DNA of 64,000 nucleotides. Source: Gluconobacter potus. GTDB taxonomy: Bacteria > Pseudomonadota > Alphaproteobacteria > Acetobacterales > Acetobacteraceae. The DNA lies in the NCBI RefSeq assembly GCF_015244705.1, contig NZ_JABCQF010000002.1:372001-436000 (forward strand), in the 5' to 3' direction. Positions 18,789-26,942 of the stretch are shown here, one piece after another. The translations under genes were made by a program, and so were the position numbers. The notes under the pieces were generated by a model, which was not told where the DNA came from, did not search any database, and saw nothing but the letters and a program-made list of their open reading frames with translations. Position 1 is the stretch's first letter, and each line of letters opens with the position of its first letter.

Positions 18789-19556
18789 ATGAACAACGAA
18801 GAACGCGATCTGATCGCCCGTTTCGTCGCCCGTGTCGGGGGAGGGCCGCAGGTCACGGGGCCTGGACAGCCACCGGCCGCGCCCCTGCCGCCGATCGACC
18901 CTGAAGCGGACCGCTTCATCGCCGAGAACTTCCAGAAATATCCGGAAGCCCGCTATCGCGTCACCCAGATGGCCGTGGTGCAGGAAGCCGCGCTGGCGCA
19001 GGCACAAAACCGCATCCGCCAGCTCGAGTTCCAGCTTCAGCAGGCCCAGCAGCAGCTTGCACAGGTGCAGCAGTCAGGCGGCGGTTCCAAGCCTGGCCTG
19101 TTTGGTGGCCTGTTCGGTGGTGGCAACCGTCCGCAGCAGTCGGCACCGCCGCCGGGCTGGGGTTCGCAGGCCGCTCCGCCGCCAAACTTCATGCCGCAGC
19201 AGCAGTATGCCTATCCGCCGGGTTATCAGCCGGGCATGTTCCAGCGTGGCGGTTCAGGCTTCCTTGGCTCTGCCCTGACGACGGCTGCGGGTGTGGCGGG
19301 CGGCATGATGGCCGCCAATGCGCTTGAAGGCCTGTTCTCCGATCATCATGATGCTGGTGATGCCGCCGGTGGCTGGGGGGCGGGTGGCGACACCATCATC
19401 AATAACTACGGCAGCGATGCATCGGCGGCCGATCCCTTCGGCGGCTCGGGCACTGATGCCAGCAATTTCTCCAGCTCTGACTTTGGCGGCGGCGATTCTG
19501 GCGGCGGTGACTTCGGTGGTGGCGATGGCGGCGGCGGATTCGACGACATGTTTTGA
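18789..19556 (+). CDS. DUF2076 family protein
   Basis: 255 residues of unknown function. The N-terminus MNNEERDLIARFVARVGG, the EADRFIAENFQKYPEARYRVTQMAV stretch (given here as one conserved block, about residues 34-60) and a following coiled coil rich in Gln (about 65-98) fit DUF2076 (PF09849). Then come Pro/Gln-rich linkers, a GSALTTAAGVAGGMMAANALEG-like hydrophobic glycine segment (residues about 155-177) and a C-terminal tail of Gly/Asp repeats (GGGDSGGGDFGGGDG). Four in-frame ATG codons lie at 18780-18789; the last is best spaced from GGAAGG and matches the family start. Followed by a strong terminator. Confidence 0.8.
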   Translation: MNNEERDLIARFVARVGGGPQVTGPGQPPAAPLPPIDPEADRFIAENFQKYPEARYRVTQMAVVQEAALAQAQNRIRQLEFQLQQAQQQLAQVQQSGGGSKPGLFGGLFGGGNRPQQSAPPPGWGSQAAPPPNFMPQQQYAYPPGYQPGMFQRGGSGFLGSALTTAAGVAGGMMAANALEGLFSDHHDAGDAAGGWGAGGDTIINNYGSDASAADPFGGSGTDASNFSSSDFGGGDSGGGDFGGGDGGGGFDDMF

Positions 19557-19586
19557 TTCTGTCCTCGCCAGACAGATGTTTTTCAA

Positions 19587-19621
19587 AACCCGCCCGGACC
19601 TGAGGTCCGGGCGGGTTTTTT
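19587..19621 (+). terminator. Strong intrinsic terminator
   Basis: A 14-bp exact stem (19587-19600 with 19604-19617), loop TGA, followed by a T-run. It ends the DUF2076 transcript and may act in both directions. Confidence 0.9.
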
Positions 19622-19699
19622 GATGTTTGCCAACCGGGCGGCCTATGCTGCGTTCGCTTTCATGACTGTCCCCATTTCCCAGCCGGGAGGCCATATCCG

Positions 19700-21271
19700 A
19701 TGTCCCAATCCGCCCCGACCGCCGATTTCCGCGATCTCTGCGCTTTTGATGCGCTCGAAGAGGGGAAAATCACGCCGTTTTCCCTGGACGGCACGCCGGT
19801 GGTGCTCATCCGGGATGGGGAAAATGTGCATGGTTTTGCCGGAAAGTGCCCCCACAAGGAGGCACCGCTGGAGCAGGGGGCTTTTTGTAAGACGGAAAAA
19901 GGCAGTGTGCTGGTCTGTCCCTGGCACAAGGCGGTTTTTGATGCGACGGATGGCAGCCTCGTTGAACCACTGGCACTCGATCCGTTGCCGCAATATCCGG
20001 TGCAGATCGTTGATGACCGTGTGCTGGTCGGATTGAAGCCGAAGCAGCGTCAGGCTCCGGAAAAACGACAGGAAAACGAAAGTGTCCTGCTTCTCGGCGC
20101 CGGAGCTGCGGCGGTCAGTGCGGCGGTGACGCTTCGCGCGGAAGGGTTTGCGGGCACCATCACGATGGTCAGCGAGGAAAAGGATCTTCCTTATGACCGC
20201 ACCGCCCTGAGCAAGACCGTTCTCGTCAGCGAATCCGAAAAGGCTCATGCGCCCCCGGTTCGGGAAGAGGAATTCTATACCCAGCGCGGCATTACCCGCG
20301 TCCGCGGCCATGTGGCGCAGTTCGATCCGCAGACCCGCACGGCCAGACTACAGGACGGGACGGAACTGACGGCCGATCACGTCCTGATTGCCACGGGGGC
20401 CGTGACCAGAAAGCCGGATATTCCGGGCGTGGACATGAAGGGCGTCTATACGCTGCATCGCGAGGCAGATGCGGAGCGGATCGCCGCCATTCTGGATCCC
20501 GATCTGGCGGTGACGATCGTGGGGGCAGGATTCATCGGGCTTGAGGCGGCCTCGTCCCTGCGGCAACGCGGCGTGGGCGTGACGATCATCTCCGACAGCG
20601 AAATCCCGATGGAAAAGCAGTTCGGCCGCGAAATCGGTATTCGCCTGCGCCAGCTGCACGAAGAAAACGGCGTGGCGTTCGTCTCGGATGCGCGGGTCAC
20701 GAAGATCTATGCCGAGGACGGCAAGGACGGAACGGCTTCGGGTGTGGAACTCGACGACGGCACCCGTCTGCCTGCTGCTTTCGTGTTGCTGGGCGTGGGT
20801 GTGGCACCCGCCACGGATTATGTGTCGGGTCTGGAGCGCGATGAGAGCGGCGCGATTGTCGTGAACGATCAGATGCGCGTGACCAGAGGCGGTGAGGCCG
20901 GGGTCTATTCCGGTGTGTATGCGGCCGGGGATGCCTCCGCCGTTTTCCATGACGGCGCACCACGGCGAATCGAGCACTGGCGTCATGCCGAAGTGCAGGG
21001 GCGGATCGCGGCCCTGGCCATGATGGGACATGACACACCCAACGTGCCGATGCCGTGGTTCTGGACGCAGCAGTTCGGCAAGAAGATCGAGCTTCTGGGC
21101 TGGGGGGAGAGCTTCGATAACGTGGCGCTGGAAGGCGATATCCGCGGATTCAAGTTCCTCGCGACCTATCTCAAAGACGGCAGGCCCATCGCCCTGGCTG
21201 GGGCCGGGCATGCCGCCGACATGGCGCGGGCTGCGGTCGATTTCGATGGTTTCATGCAGGAAAAGGCCTGA
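19700..21271 (+). CDS. Rieske [2Fe-2S]/FAD-dependent NAD(P)H oxidoreductase (AIF3-like)
   Basis: Soluble flavoprotein with an N-terminal Rieske ferredoxin domain and a pyridine nucleotide-disulfide oxidoreductase core. The Rieske ligands are C50-x-H52 in GKCPHKEAP and C-x2-H in VCPWHKAVF (about residues 73-76). The FAD Rossmann motif is LLGAGAAAVSAA (about 133-144), ATG near residue 232, the NAD(P) motif VGAGFIGLEAA near 275, and the second FAD motif VYAAGDAS near 410. The last 80 residues form a reductase C-terminal domain. Such proteins pass electrons from NAD(P)H to ferredoxin-like partners; the partner here is unknown. 523 residues; the start MSQSAPTADFRD is taken at 19700. Confidence 0.88.
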   Translation: MSQSAPTADFRDLCAFDALEEGKITPFSLDGTPVVLIRDGENVHGFAGKCPHKEAPLEQGAFCKTEKGSVLVCPWHKAVFDATDGSLVEPLALDPLPQYPVQIVDDRVLVGLKPKQRQAPEKRQENESVLLLGAGAAAVSAAVTLRAEGFAGTITMVSEEKDLPYDRTALSKTVLVSESEKAHAPPVREEEFYTQRGITRVRGHVAQFDPQTRTARLQDGTELTADHVLIATGAVTRKPDIPGVDMKGVYTLHREADAERIAAILDPDLAVTIVGAGFIGLEAASSLRQRGVGVTIISDSEIPMEKQFGREIGIRLRQLHEENGVAFVSDARVTKIYAEDGKDGTASGVELDDGTRLPAAFVLLGVGVAPATDYVSGLERDESGAIVVNDQMRVTRGGEAGVYSGVYAAGDASAVFHDGAPRRIEHWRHAEVQGRIAALAMMGHDTPNVPMPWFWTQQFGKKIELLGWGESFDNVALEGDIRGFKFLATYLKDGRPIALAGAGHAADMARAAVDFDGFMQEKA

Positions 21272-21364
21272 ACGCGCCCCCGAGGTCGCAGAAAACTTGA
21301 CATGAGAGGGCCGTCCCGGCTTCCTGCGCCCACTTATCCGCACAGGACGTTGAAGAGGCCCGAC

Positions 21365-23161
21365 ATGCATCCATACCGCACCCATGACTGTAGCGCCCTG
21401 CGTGAGGAGAATGCCGGGCAGATTGTCCGCCTTTCCGGCTGGGTGCACAGCAAGCGCGATCATGGCGGCCTGCTGTTCATCGATCTGCGCGACCATTACG
21501 GCGTAACGCAGATCGTCATTCCCGCTGGCACGGACCTGCTGGAAAAGGCCGAGCGCCTGCGCGTCGAGAGTGTCATCACCGTGACCGGCAAGGTCGTGGT
21601 GCGTCATGGCTCGCAGCGCAACCCCAACCTGCCGACCGGTGACGTCGAAGTCCTGGCTGATGCCCTTGAGGTACGCTCCAGCGCCGAAGTCCTGCCGTTC
21701 CAGGTGGCGGGCAACGAGAACTATCCTGAAGACCTGCGTCTGAAGTACCGCTACATCGACCTGCGCCGCGACAAGATGCACCAGAACATCATGCTCCGCA
21801 GCAAGGTCATCACGAGCCTGCGTCGCCGCATGATCGAGCAGGGCTTCACCGAGTTCCAGACCCCGATCCTGACGGCTTCGTCCCCGGAAGGTGCGCGTGA
21901 CTTCCTCGTCCCGGCGCGTCTGCATCCGGGCAAATTCTACGCCCTGCCGCAGGCTCCGCAGCAGTTCAAGCAGCTCGCCATGGTTGCCGGTTTCGACCGC
22001 TACTTCCAGATCGCACCCTGCTTCCGTGACGAAGCCTCCCGCGCCGACCGCAGCCCGGGCGAGTTCTATCAGCTCGATTTCGAGATGTCCTTCGTCACGC
22101 AGGAAGACGTCTTCACCGTGCTCGAACCCGTCCTTGCTGGCGTGTTCAACGAATTTACGCCCGAAGGCTGGAAGATCACGGACGGCGCATTCCCGCGCAT
22201 TCCGTATGCCGACGCCATGCGTGACTACGGCTCCGACAAGCCGGACCTGCGTAACCCGCTGATCATCAAGGACGTCACGGACGCCTTCCGCGATTCCGGT
22301 TTCGGCCTGTTCGCCAAGATCGCAGCCTCTGGTGGCCAGATCCGCGCCATTCCGGCTCCGGGTGCGGGAGACCGTCCCCGCGGCTTCTTCGACAAGCTGA
22401 ACAGCTGGGCCCGTGAAAACGGTGCCGGTGGTCTGGGCTACATCATCTTCGGGGAAGAGGGCGGCAAGGGCCCGATCGCCAAGAACCTCGAAGCCGATCG
22501 CGTCGAGAGCATCCGTAAAATCTGCGGCCTTAAGGCCGGTGATGCCGTGTTCTTCGCCGCAGGCAAGGGCGATGAAGTCGCCAAGTTCTCCGGCGTTGTC
22601 CGCACCAAGGTCGCAACCGAGCTGGATCTGATCGAGAAGAACGCGTTCCGCTTCTGCTGGGTCGTGGACTTCCCGATGTATGAGCTGAACGAGGAAACCG
22701 GGAAGGTCGATTTCTCGCACAACCCGTTCTCCATGCCGCAGGGTGGCCTCGAAGCGCTGAACACGAAGGATCCGCTGACGATCAACGCCTACCAGTACGA
22801 CATCGTCTGCAACGGCGTGGAACTGTCCTCGGGCGCCATCCGGAACCATCTGCCGGACGTCATGCTGCGTGCGTTCGAGATCGCAGGCTATGGCCCCGAA
22901 GTCGTGGAAGAGCGCTTCGGCGGCATGCTGAACGCCTTCCGTTACGGTGCCCCGCCGCATGGTGGTGCAGCACCGGGCGTGGACCGTATCGTGATGCTGC
23001 TGGCCGATGAGCCGAACATCCGCGAAGTCATCCTCTTCCCGCTCAACCAGAGCGGCGAGGACCTGATGATGGAAGCACCGGCCCCCGTCGAACCGGCCCG
23101 TCTGAAGGAGCTGCATCTGGCTCTGGACCTGCCGAAGCCCAAGCCGACCGCCAGCAAGTAA
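21365..23161 (+). CDS. aspS: Aspartate--tRNA(Asp/Asn) ligase
   Basis: Class II synthetase charging tRNA-Asp, and probably tRNA-Asn too. 598 residues; ATG 21365 is preceded by AAGAGG and gives [16 protein letters not shown], the usual start. Anticodon OB-fold about 18-110, catalytic core with motif 2 [15 protein letters not shown], the bacterial GAD insertion (about 290-420), and motif 3 [13 protein letters not shown]. The anticodon domain reads KRDHGG with histidine (H33) where discriminating enzymes such as E. coli AspRS have leucine; the histidine marks non-discriminating AspRS, which make Asp-tRNA-Asn for GatCAB. Terminator follows. Confidence 0.97.
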   Translation: MHPYRTHDCSALREENAGQIVRLSGWVHSKRDHGGLLFIDLRDHYGVTQIVIPAGTDLLEKAERLRVESVITVTGKVVVRHGSQRNPNLPTGDVEVLADALEVRSSAEVLPFQVAGNENYPEDLRLKYRYIDLRRDKMHQNIMLRSKVITSLRRRMIEQGFTEFQTPILTASSPEGARDFLVPARLHPGKFYALPQAPQQFKQLAMVAGFDRYFQIAPCFRDEASRADRSPGEFYQLDFEMSFVTQEDVFTVLEPVLAGVFNEFTPEGWKITDGAFPRIPYADAMRDYGSDKPDLRNPLIIKDVTDAFRDSGFGLFAKIAASGGQIRAIPAPGAGDRPRGFFDKLNSWARENGAGGLGYIIFGEEGGKGPIAKNLEADRVESIRKICGLKAGDAVFFAAGKGDEVAKFSGVVRTKVATELDLIEKNAFRFCWVVDFPMYELNEETGKVDFSHNPFSMPQGGLEALNTKDPLTINAYQYDIVCNGVELSSGAIRNHLPDVMLRAFEIAGYGPEVVEERFGGMLNAFRYGAPPHGGAAPGVDRIVMLLADEPNIREVILFPLNQSGEDLMMEAPAPVEPARLKELHLALDLPKPKPTASK

Positions 23162-23191
23162 GCCTGACGCAGCCTTATCCGCTGTTGAGAG

Positions 23192-23226
23192 CCGGCATCT
23201 TCCTTTCGGGAGATGCCGGTTTTTTC
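23192..23226 (+). terminator. Terminator of aspS
   Basis: CCGGCATCT (23192-23200) pairs with AGATGCCGG (23211-23219), then a T-run at 23220-23225. Confidence 0.88.
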
Positions 23227-23297
23227 ATGTCGTCTGCAACACTTCGTCATTTCTATCGTTGGAGAAACAGATCCCAACCTTCAAGGCAGACACTCCA

Positions 23298-23861
23298 ATG
23301 GCCGACGACAAGAAGAATGCCTTCCTGACAGACGTGCAGACGCTGCGCGCAAACGCAAAAAAATCCCTCGACGATGGCGCCGTGACCACAACTTACAAGG
23401 GTGACGTCAAAACAGCGATCGACATCCTTCAGGCCGTCGTGGCGACCGAACTGGTCTGCGTCCTGCGCTACACGATGCACGCCATTTCCGTCGAAGGCCT
23501 GACCAGCGAAAGCGTCGGTGCCGAGTTCAACGAGCACGCAGCCTCCGAGCGCAAGCATATGCTGGCCGCTGCCAACCGCATCGACCAGCTCGGTGGCGTG
23601 CCGAACTTTAATCCGGAAGGCCTGGCCACGCGTTCCGCGACCGAATACGGCAATGGCGGCAATCTTGTTGAAATGGCGAAGCAGGATCTGATCGCCGAGC
23701 GCGTCGTGATCGAGCATTATCAGGAACTGATCCGCTATTTCGGTGACAACGATCCCACGACCCGCATCATGCTCGAAGGCTTCCTGGCCGACGAGGAAGA
23801 TCATGCTACCGATCTGCACGACCTGCTGGTCGCTCATGAAGGCAAGCCCTTCCTGAACTGA
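23298..23861 (+). CDS. Ferritin-like (bacterioferritin/DNA-protecting type) protein
   Basis: 187 residues forming a four-helix bundle of the ferritin-like superfamily. The di-iron pattern is complete: E51 (helix A), E84-x2-H87 (helix B), E134 (helix C) and E166-x2-H169 (helix D). No haem-ligand methionine was identified, so bacterioferritin function in the strict sense is not shown; iron storage or peroxide detoxification is the likely role. Start at ATG 23298 follows AAGG with 12 bases; an in-frame TTG at 23259 would add an unconserved 13-residue extension. Single gene between two terminators. Confidence 0.78.
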   Translation: MADDKKNAFLTDVQTLRANAKKSLDDGAVTTTYKGDVKTAIDILQAVVATELVCVLRYTMHAISVEGLTSESVGAEFNEHAASERKHMLAAANRIDQLGGVPNFNPEGLATRSATEYGNGGNLVEMAKQDLIAERVVIEHYQELIRYFGDNDPTTRIMLEGFLADEEDHATDLHDLLVAHEGKPFLN

Positions 23862-23882
23862 TCGCGGTCCACCGGACATCTG

Positions 23883-23920
23883 AAAAAGGGCGCTTCCTGC
23901 CACGGGAAGCGCCCTTTTTT
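23883..23920. terminator. Strong bidirectional terminator
   Basis: A 15-bp exact stem pairs 23883-23897 with 23905-23919, with A-run on one side and T-run on the other. Confidence 0.92.
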
Positions 23921-24059
23921 GCGGTTATGCGGGGATCACGAAATCCGGAAACATAAAATTATGCACTGCCCGGATTCCGCCACAGATGCGCCTCAGACGC
24001 GCCAACACAAGCCGTGCATCATCTTTCCGTGACAAGGCGTCATGAGAAGGAGAGCATTG

Positions 24060-24332
24060 ATGCTGAAACATCTGTCAGGGATCTTGGCTGTTTCCGCCCT
24101 GTTTGCAGGTACGATGGCGATTGCGCCAATGACGGGAACAGCCCATGCACAGTTCGTGCCCTATAGCGGCCCTTACCGCCAGCCGCCTCCGCCCCCGCAT
24201 GTGCTGCCCGAGCCCGTTCCGCCCCATCATGGCGACATGCGCTGGATTCCGGGGCACTGGCGCTGGAGCGGGAACGGCTATCAGTGGCAGCCAGGACATC
24301 TGACGCGACGATTCAATCTCCGTCACGCCTGA
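24060..24332 (+). CDS. Small secreted protein with YxWQPG motif
   Basis: 90 residues. ATG 24060 follows an ideal SD AAGGAGA; an ATG at 24042 would place this SD inside the gene and is rejected. Residues 1-31 form a signal peptide with cleavage after AHA. The mature part has a proline-rich stretch (PPPPPH) and then WIPGHWRWSGNGYQWQPGHW-like sequence (the real end is QPGHLTRR), resembling YXWGXW-repeat periplasmic proteins in which tryptophans and histidines are regularly spaced. Role unknown; metal binding is possible from the histidines but not shown. Confidence 0.75.
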   Translation: MLKHLSGILAVSALFAGTMAIAPMTGTAHAQFVPYSGPYRQPPPPPHVLPEPVPPHHGDMRWIPGHWRWSGNGYQWQPGHLTRRFNLRHA

Positions 24333-24340
24333 TACGGGCA

Positions 24341-24366
24341 GGGGCCGGAGCCGTGTCTCCGGCCCC
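24341..24366. terminator. Convergent hairpin between the secreted-protein gene and xthA
   Basis: GGGGCCGGAG (24341-24350) and CTCCGGCCCC (24357-24366) pair exactly around a 6-base loop. The T-run is poor (CTTGTG), so efficiency is uncertain. Confidence 0.6.
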
Positions 24367-24375
24367 CTTGTGCTG

Positions 24376-25152
24376 TCAGACCGTGACCAGGACCGGAACG
24401 TGATCGGAGGCCTTTTCCTTCGCGCGCTCGTCCCTGTCGATCACGAAGGATTTCAGCCGTTCCGTCAGGCGGGGGGACAGCAGCGCATGATCGATCCGCA
24501 GCCCTGAATTCCGCTGGAACGCTGCCGCCTGATAGTCCCAGAACGTATAATGACGACCAGTGGGATGCAGGGCGCGCAGGGCATCCGTCAGCCCCATCCA
24601 TTCCAGCCTGCGGAAAGCCGCCCGCGTCTCGGGCCGCACCAGCGCGTCATCCGTGGAAAGGGCGCCAGGAGCCAGATCTTCGTCCGTCGGGCAGACATTG
24701 AAGTCCCCGATGAACGCAAAGGGCTTTTCCGCATCCAGCAGAACCCGCGCCCGCGCCGCCAGCGCATCAAAGAAGGCGAGCTTGGTCGCGTAACCGTCCT
24801 CACCGCCGGAATTGCCGTTGGGCAGATAGAGATTACCGATCGTGATGCCATCGAGTTCCGCCTCGATGTAGCGGGCAGACGGATGATCGAAGCCGGGCAA
24901 GGTGTGATGCGTGACCGTAAAAGGCCGACGCCCGATCAGGGCCACGCCGTTATAGGCTTTCTGCCCCGAGGTCGCGACATGTAGCCCGGCTTCTGCGAAC
25001 ACGGCCGGAAACTGGCTGTTCTCGCATTTGATTTCCTGAAGGCACAGCAGATCACATTCCGGATGGCGCTCCAGCCAGTCCTGAACGTGATGGGCGCGGG
25101 CGCGGATGGAATTGATGTTCCAGCTTGCGAAAGTGAAGGGCGTCGTGCTCAT
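24376..25152 (-). CDS. xthA: Exodeoxyribonuclease III
   Basis: DNA repair enzyme with AP endonuclease and 3'-5' exonuclease activities. 258 residues. EEP-fold motifs: WNINSIR (11-17, N12), CLQEIKC (E40 binds metal), the central NGVALIGR, IGDFNVCPTDED near residue 150, and LRIDHALLSP near 230 with the final SDHVPVLVTV holding the catalytic histidine. ATG 25152 gives the family start MSTTPFTFASWN. Lies 4 bases after erpA on the same strand, so the two are probably cotranscribed. Confidence 0.95.
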   Translation of the reverse strand: MSTTPFTFASWNINSIRARAHHVQDWLERHPECDLLCLQEIKCENSQFPAVFAEAGLHVATSGQKAYNGVALIGRRPFTVTHHTLPGFDHPSARYIEAELDGITIGNLYLPNGNSGGEDGYATKLAFFDALAARARVLLDAEKPFAFIGDFNVCPTDEDLAPGALSTDDALVRPETRAAFRRLEWMGLTDALRALHPTGRHYTFWDYQAAAFQRNSGLRIDHALLSPRLTERLKSFVIDRDERAKEKASDHVPVLVTV

Positions 25153-25156
25153 CGGA

Positions 25157-25501
25157 TCAGGCCAGCGAAAAGCTGGTGCCACAGCCACAGGACGAGGCGG
25201 CATTGGGGTTCGTGACCGTGAAATGCGCCCCCATCAGCTTGTCCACGAATTCCAGTTCGGCATTTTCCAGCAGGTCCAGACTGGTCGTATCAACGAGCAC
25301 TTTCGCCCCATCGCGCTCGATGACGACATCGTCCGCAGCCTGATCCCGCTCCAGCCGGAACTGGTACTGAAACCCGTTGCAGCCACCCGCCAGAACCGCA
25401 ACGCGCAGTGCAAGCCCATCGGGCTCGGGCTGGGCTGCAATGATCTCGTTGATGCGGGCGGCGGCGCTGGCGGAGATGCTGAAAGGCACGGTGTCGGACA
25501 T
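25157..25501 (-). CDS. erpA: A-type Fe-S cluster carrier/insertion protein
   Basis: Delivers Fe-S clusters to apoproteins. 114 residues with the three cluster-binding cysteines C41 (GGCNGF), C105 and C107 (SCGCG), the HesB/IscA signature. The symbol erpA is chosen from the stand-alone location and SCGCG ending; IscA or SufA remains possible. Promoter TTGCCC-18-TATAAT lies upstream on the minus strand. First gene of erpA-xthA. Confidence 0.9.
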   Translation of the reverse strand: MSDTVPFSISASAAARINEIIAAQPEPDGLALRVAVLAGGCNGFQYQFRLERDQAADDVVIERDGAKVLVDTTSLDLLENAELEFVDKLMGAHFTVTNPNAASSCGCGTSFSLA

Positions 25502-25571
25502 GGGCGTGTGTTCCCGAAATCTGAAAAGGCGGCTGGACCCTGCTGGACCCAGCAAGACGGCTGCGGTCCTG

Positions 25572-25601
25572 ATTATATGGTCAGAGCGGCGCCGAGGGCA
25601 A
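25572..25601 (-). promoter_or_regulatory. Promoter of erpA-xthA
   Basis: On the minus strand, TTGCCC (25601-25596), an 18-base spacer, and TATAAT (25577-25572). The leader that follows holds a direct repeat GCTGGACCC (25532-25540 and 25542-25550 on the plus strand), a possible regulatory site. Confidence 0.5.
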
Positions 25602-25735
25602 AGGCCGTGTGGTTGCACGCGCGCCGGGCTGGCGTAGAATGGAACCGTGATCCGGCCGGAAACGGCGCTCTACCGGCCAATGAGGCTTCGGGGCAGGGTT
25701 CACAGCCAGACGGCTCACACACAGGACATGTCTTG

Positions 25736-26899
25736 ATGGTAGCGATCTACGCGGTACAGGACTCCGGCTCCCGGGGGCGGCTTTATCCCGAAGTGGAAAG
25801 CCCCGTCCGTTCTCCCTGGCAGAGAGACCGTGACCGTGTGCTGCACTCGGCCGGGTTCCGTACCCTGCAATACAAGACGCAGGTCTTCATCAATCATGAA
25901 GGCGATTTCTTCCGCACGCGCCTGACGCATTCGCTCGAAGTCGCGCAGATCGCGCGCTCCATTGCCCGCAGTCTGGACCTGAACGAGGATCTGACGGAAA
26001 CCGTCTCGCTCGCCCATGATCTCGGCCATACGCCGTTCGGTCATGCCGGGGAGGACGCACTTGCCCTTGCCATGAAAGAATGGGGCGGTTTCGACCACAA
26101 CACCCAGTCCCTGCGTCTCGTGACCGCGCTTGAAGCCCGGTATCACGCCTTCGACGGTCTGAATCTGACCTGGGAGGCGCTGGAAGGGCTGGCCAAGCAT
26201 AATGGCCCGGTCAAACGCCCGACGCCCTATTTCGTGGAATACGACGCCAAGCACCATCTGGACCTGCAAAGCCATGCCTCGGCTGAAGCGCAGGTCGCCG
26301 CCATGTCGGACGATATCGCCTATCATGGCCACGACCTTGATGACGGCCTGCGCGCCGGGCTGCTGTCTTTTGAGGATATCGAAGACCTGCCGCTGGTCGG
26401 CGAAGCCCTGCGCCGGTCCCGTGAGATGGAGCGTCAGATCGGGCGGGAGGCGTCCGATCAGGCCCAGCGCGTGCGGCATGAAACCATCCGCGTGGTCATC
26501 AACCAGCTCGCAACCGACCTGACGGAGCAGACGCGGCGGAACCTCGAAGCGCTTAACCCTCAATCGGCCGATGACATCCGCCATGCCGGTTATCCTGTGG
26601 TGTCGTTCAGCCCGGAAATGCGCGAAGCCAACAAGGCCATCCGCAAGTTCCTTTATGCCCGCATGTACCGGCACTGGCGCGTCAACCGCATGGCGCGGAA
26701 GGCCAAGATCGCGGTCCGGGAAATCTTCGACATCCTCTCCGAAGATCCCGGCCTTCTGCCCGATCCGCTGCGCGGGCGGGCAAAAGCCGCCGATGACGTG
26801 CAGCGCAGGCGTCTGGTGGCCGATTATATTGCCGGAATGACCGATCGTTTCGCGATGGAAGAACATCGACGGTTGACGGACCTCTCCGTGCTGGGCTGA
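25736..26899 (+). CDS. dgt: Deoxyguanosinetriphosphate triphosphohydrolase-like protein (HD domain)
   Basis: Hydrolyses dNTPs, in the family dGTP, to nucleoside and tripolyphosphate. 387 residues. HD-domain metal ligands are seen as H in RTRLTHSLEVAQ, HD in SLAHDLGHTPFGHAG, and the downstream D in AMSDDIAYHGHDLDDG. The N-terminal SPWQRDRDRVLHSAGFRTL block is typical. ATG 25736 follows AGGA; a much longer in-frame extension upstream overlaps the divergent erpA gene and is rejected. Placed 43 bases before argS, probably in the same transcript. Confidence 0.92.
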   Translation: MVAIYAVQDSGSRGRLYPEVESPVRSPWQRDRDRVLHSAGFRTLQYKTQVFINHEGDFFRTRLTHSLEVAQIARSIARSLDLNEDLTETVSLAHDLGHTPFGHAGEDALALAMKEWGGFDHNTQSLRLVTALEARYHAFDGLNLTWEALEGLAKHNGPVKRPTPYFVEYDAKHHLDLQSHASAEAQVAAMSDDIAYHGHDLDDGLRAGLLSFEDIEDLPLVGEALRRSREMERQIGREASDQAQRVRHETIRVVINQLATDLTEQTRRNLEALNPQSADDIRHAGYPVVSFSPEMREANKAIRKFLYARMYRHWRVNRMARKAKIAVREIFDILSEDPGLLPDPLRGRAKAADDVQRRRLVADYIAGMTDRFAMEEHRRLTDLSVLG

Positions 26900-26942
26900 T
26901 AGAGCCTCTGATCTGACGACGCGTTACAGGAATCGAGCTGAA

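Noticed and set aside
21297-21302. Exact TTGACA upstream of aspS as its promoter
   Set aside because: The hexamer 17 bases downstream is CTTCCT, and the next A/T-rich hexamer is too far for a sigma-70 promoter.
20348-23116. A 922-codon open frame on the minus strand opposite the Rieske-FAD and aspS genes
   Set aside because: It mirrors two clearly identified genes in high-G+C DNA, crosses the aspS promoter region and encodes no recognisable protein; such antisense frames arise from third-position G/C bias.
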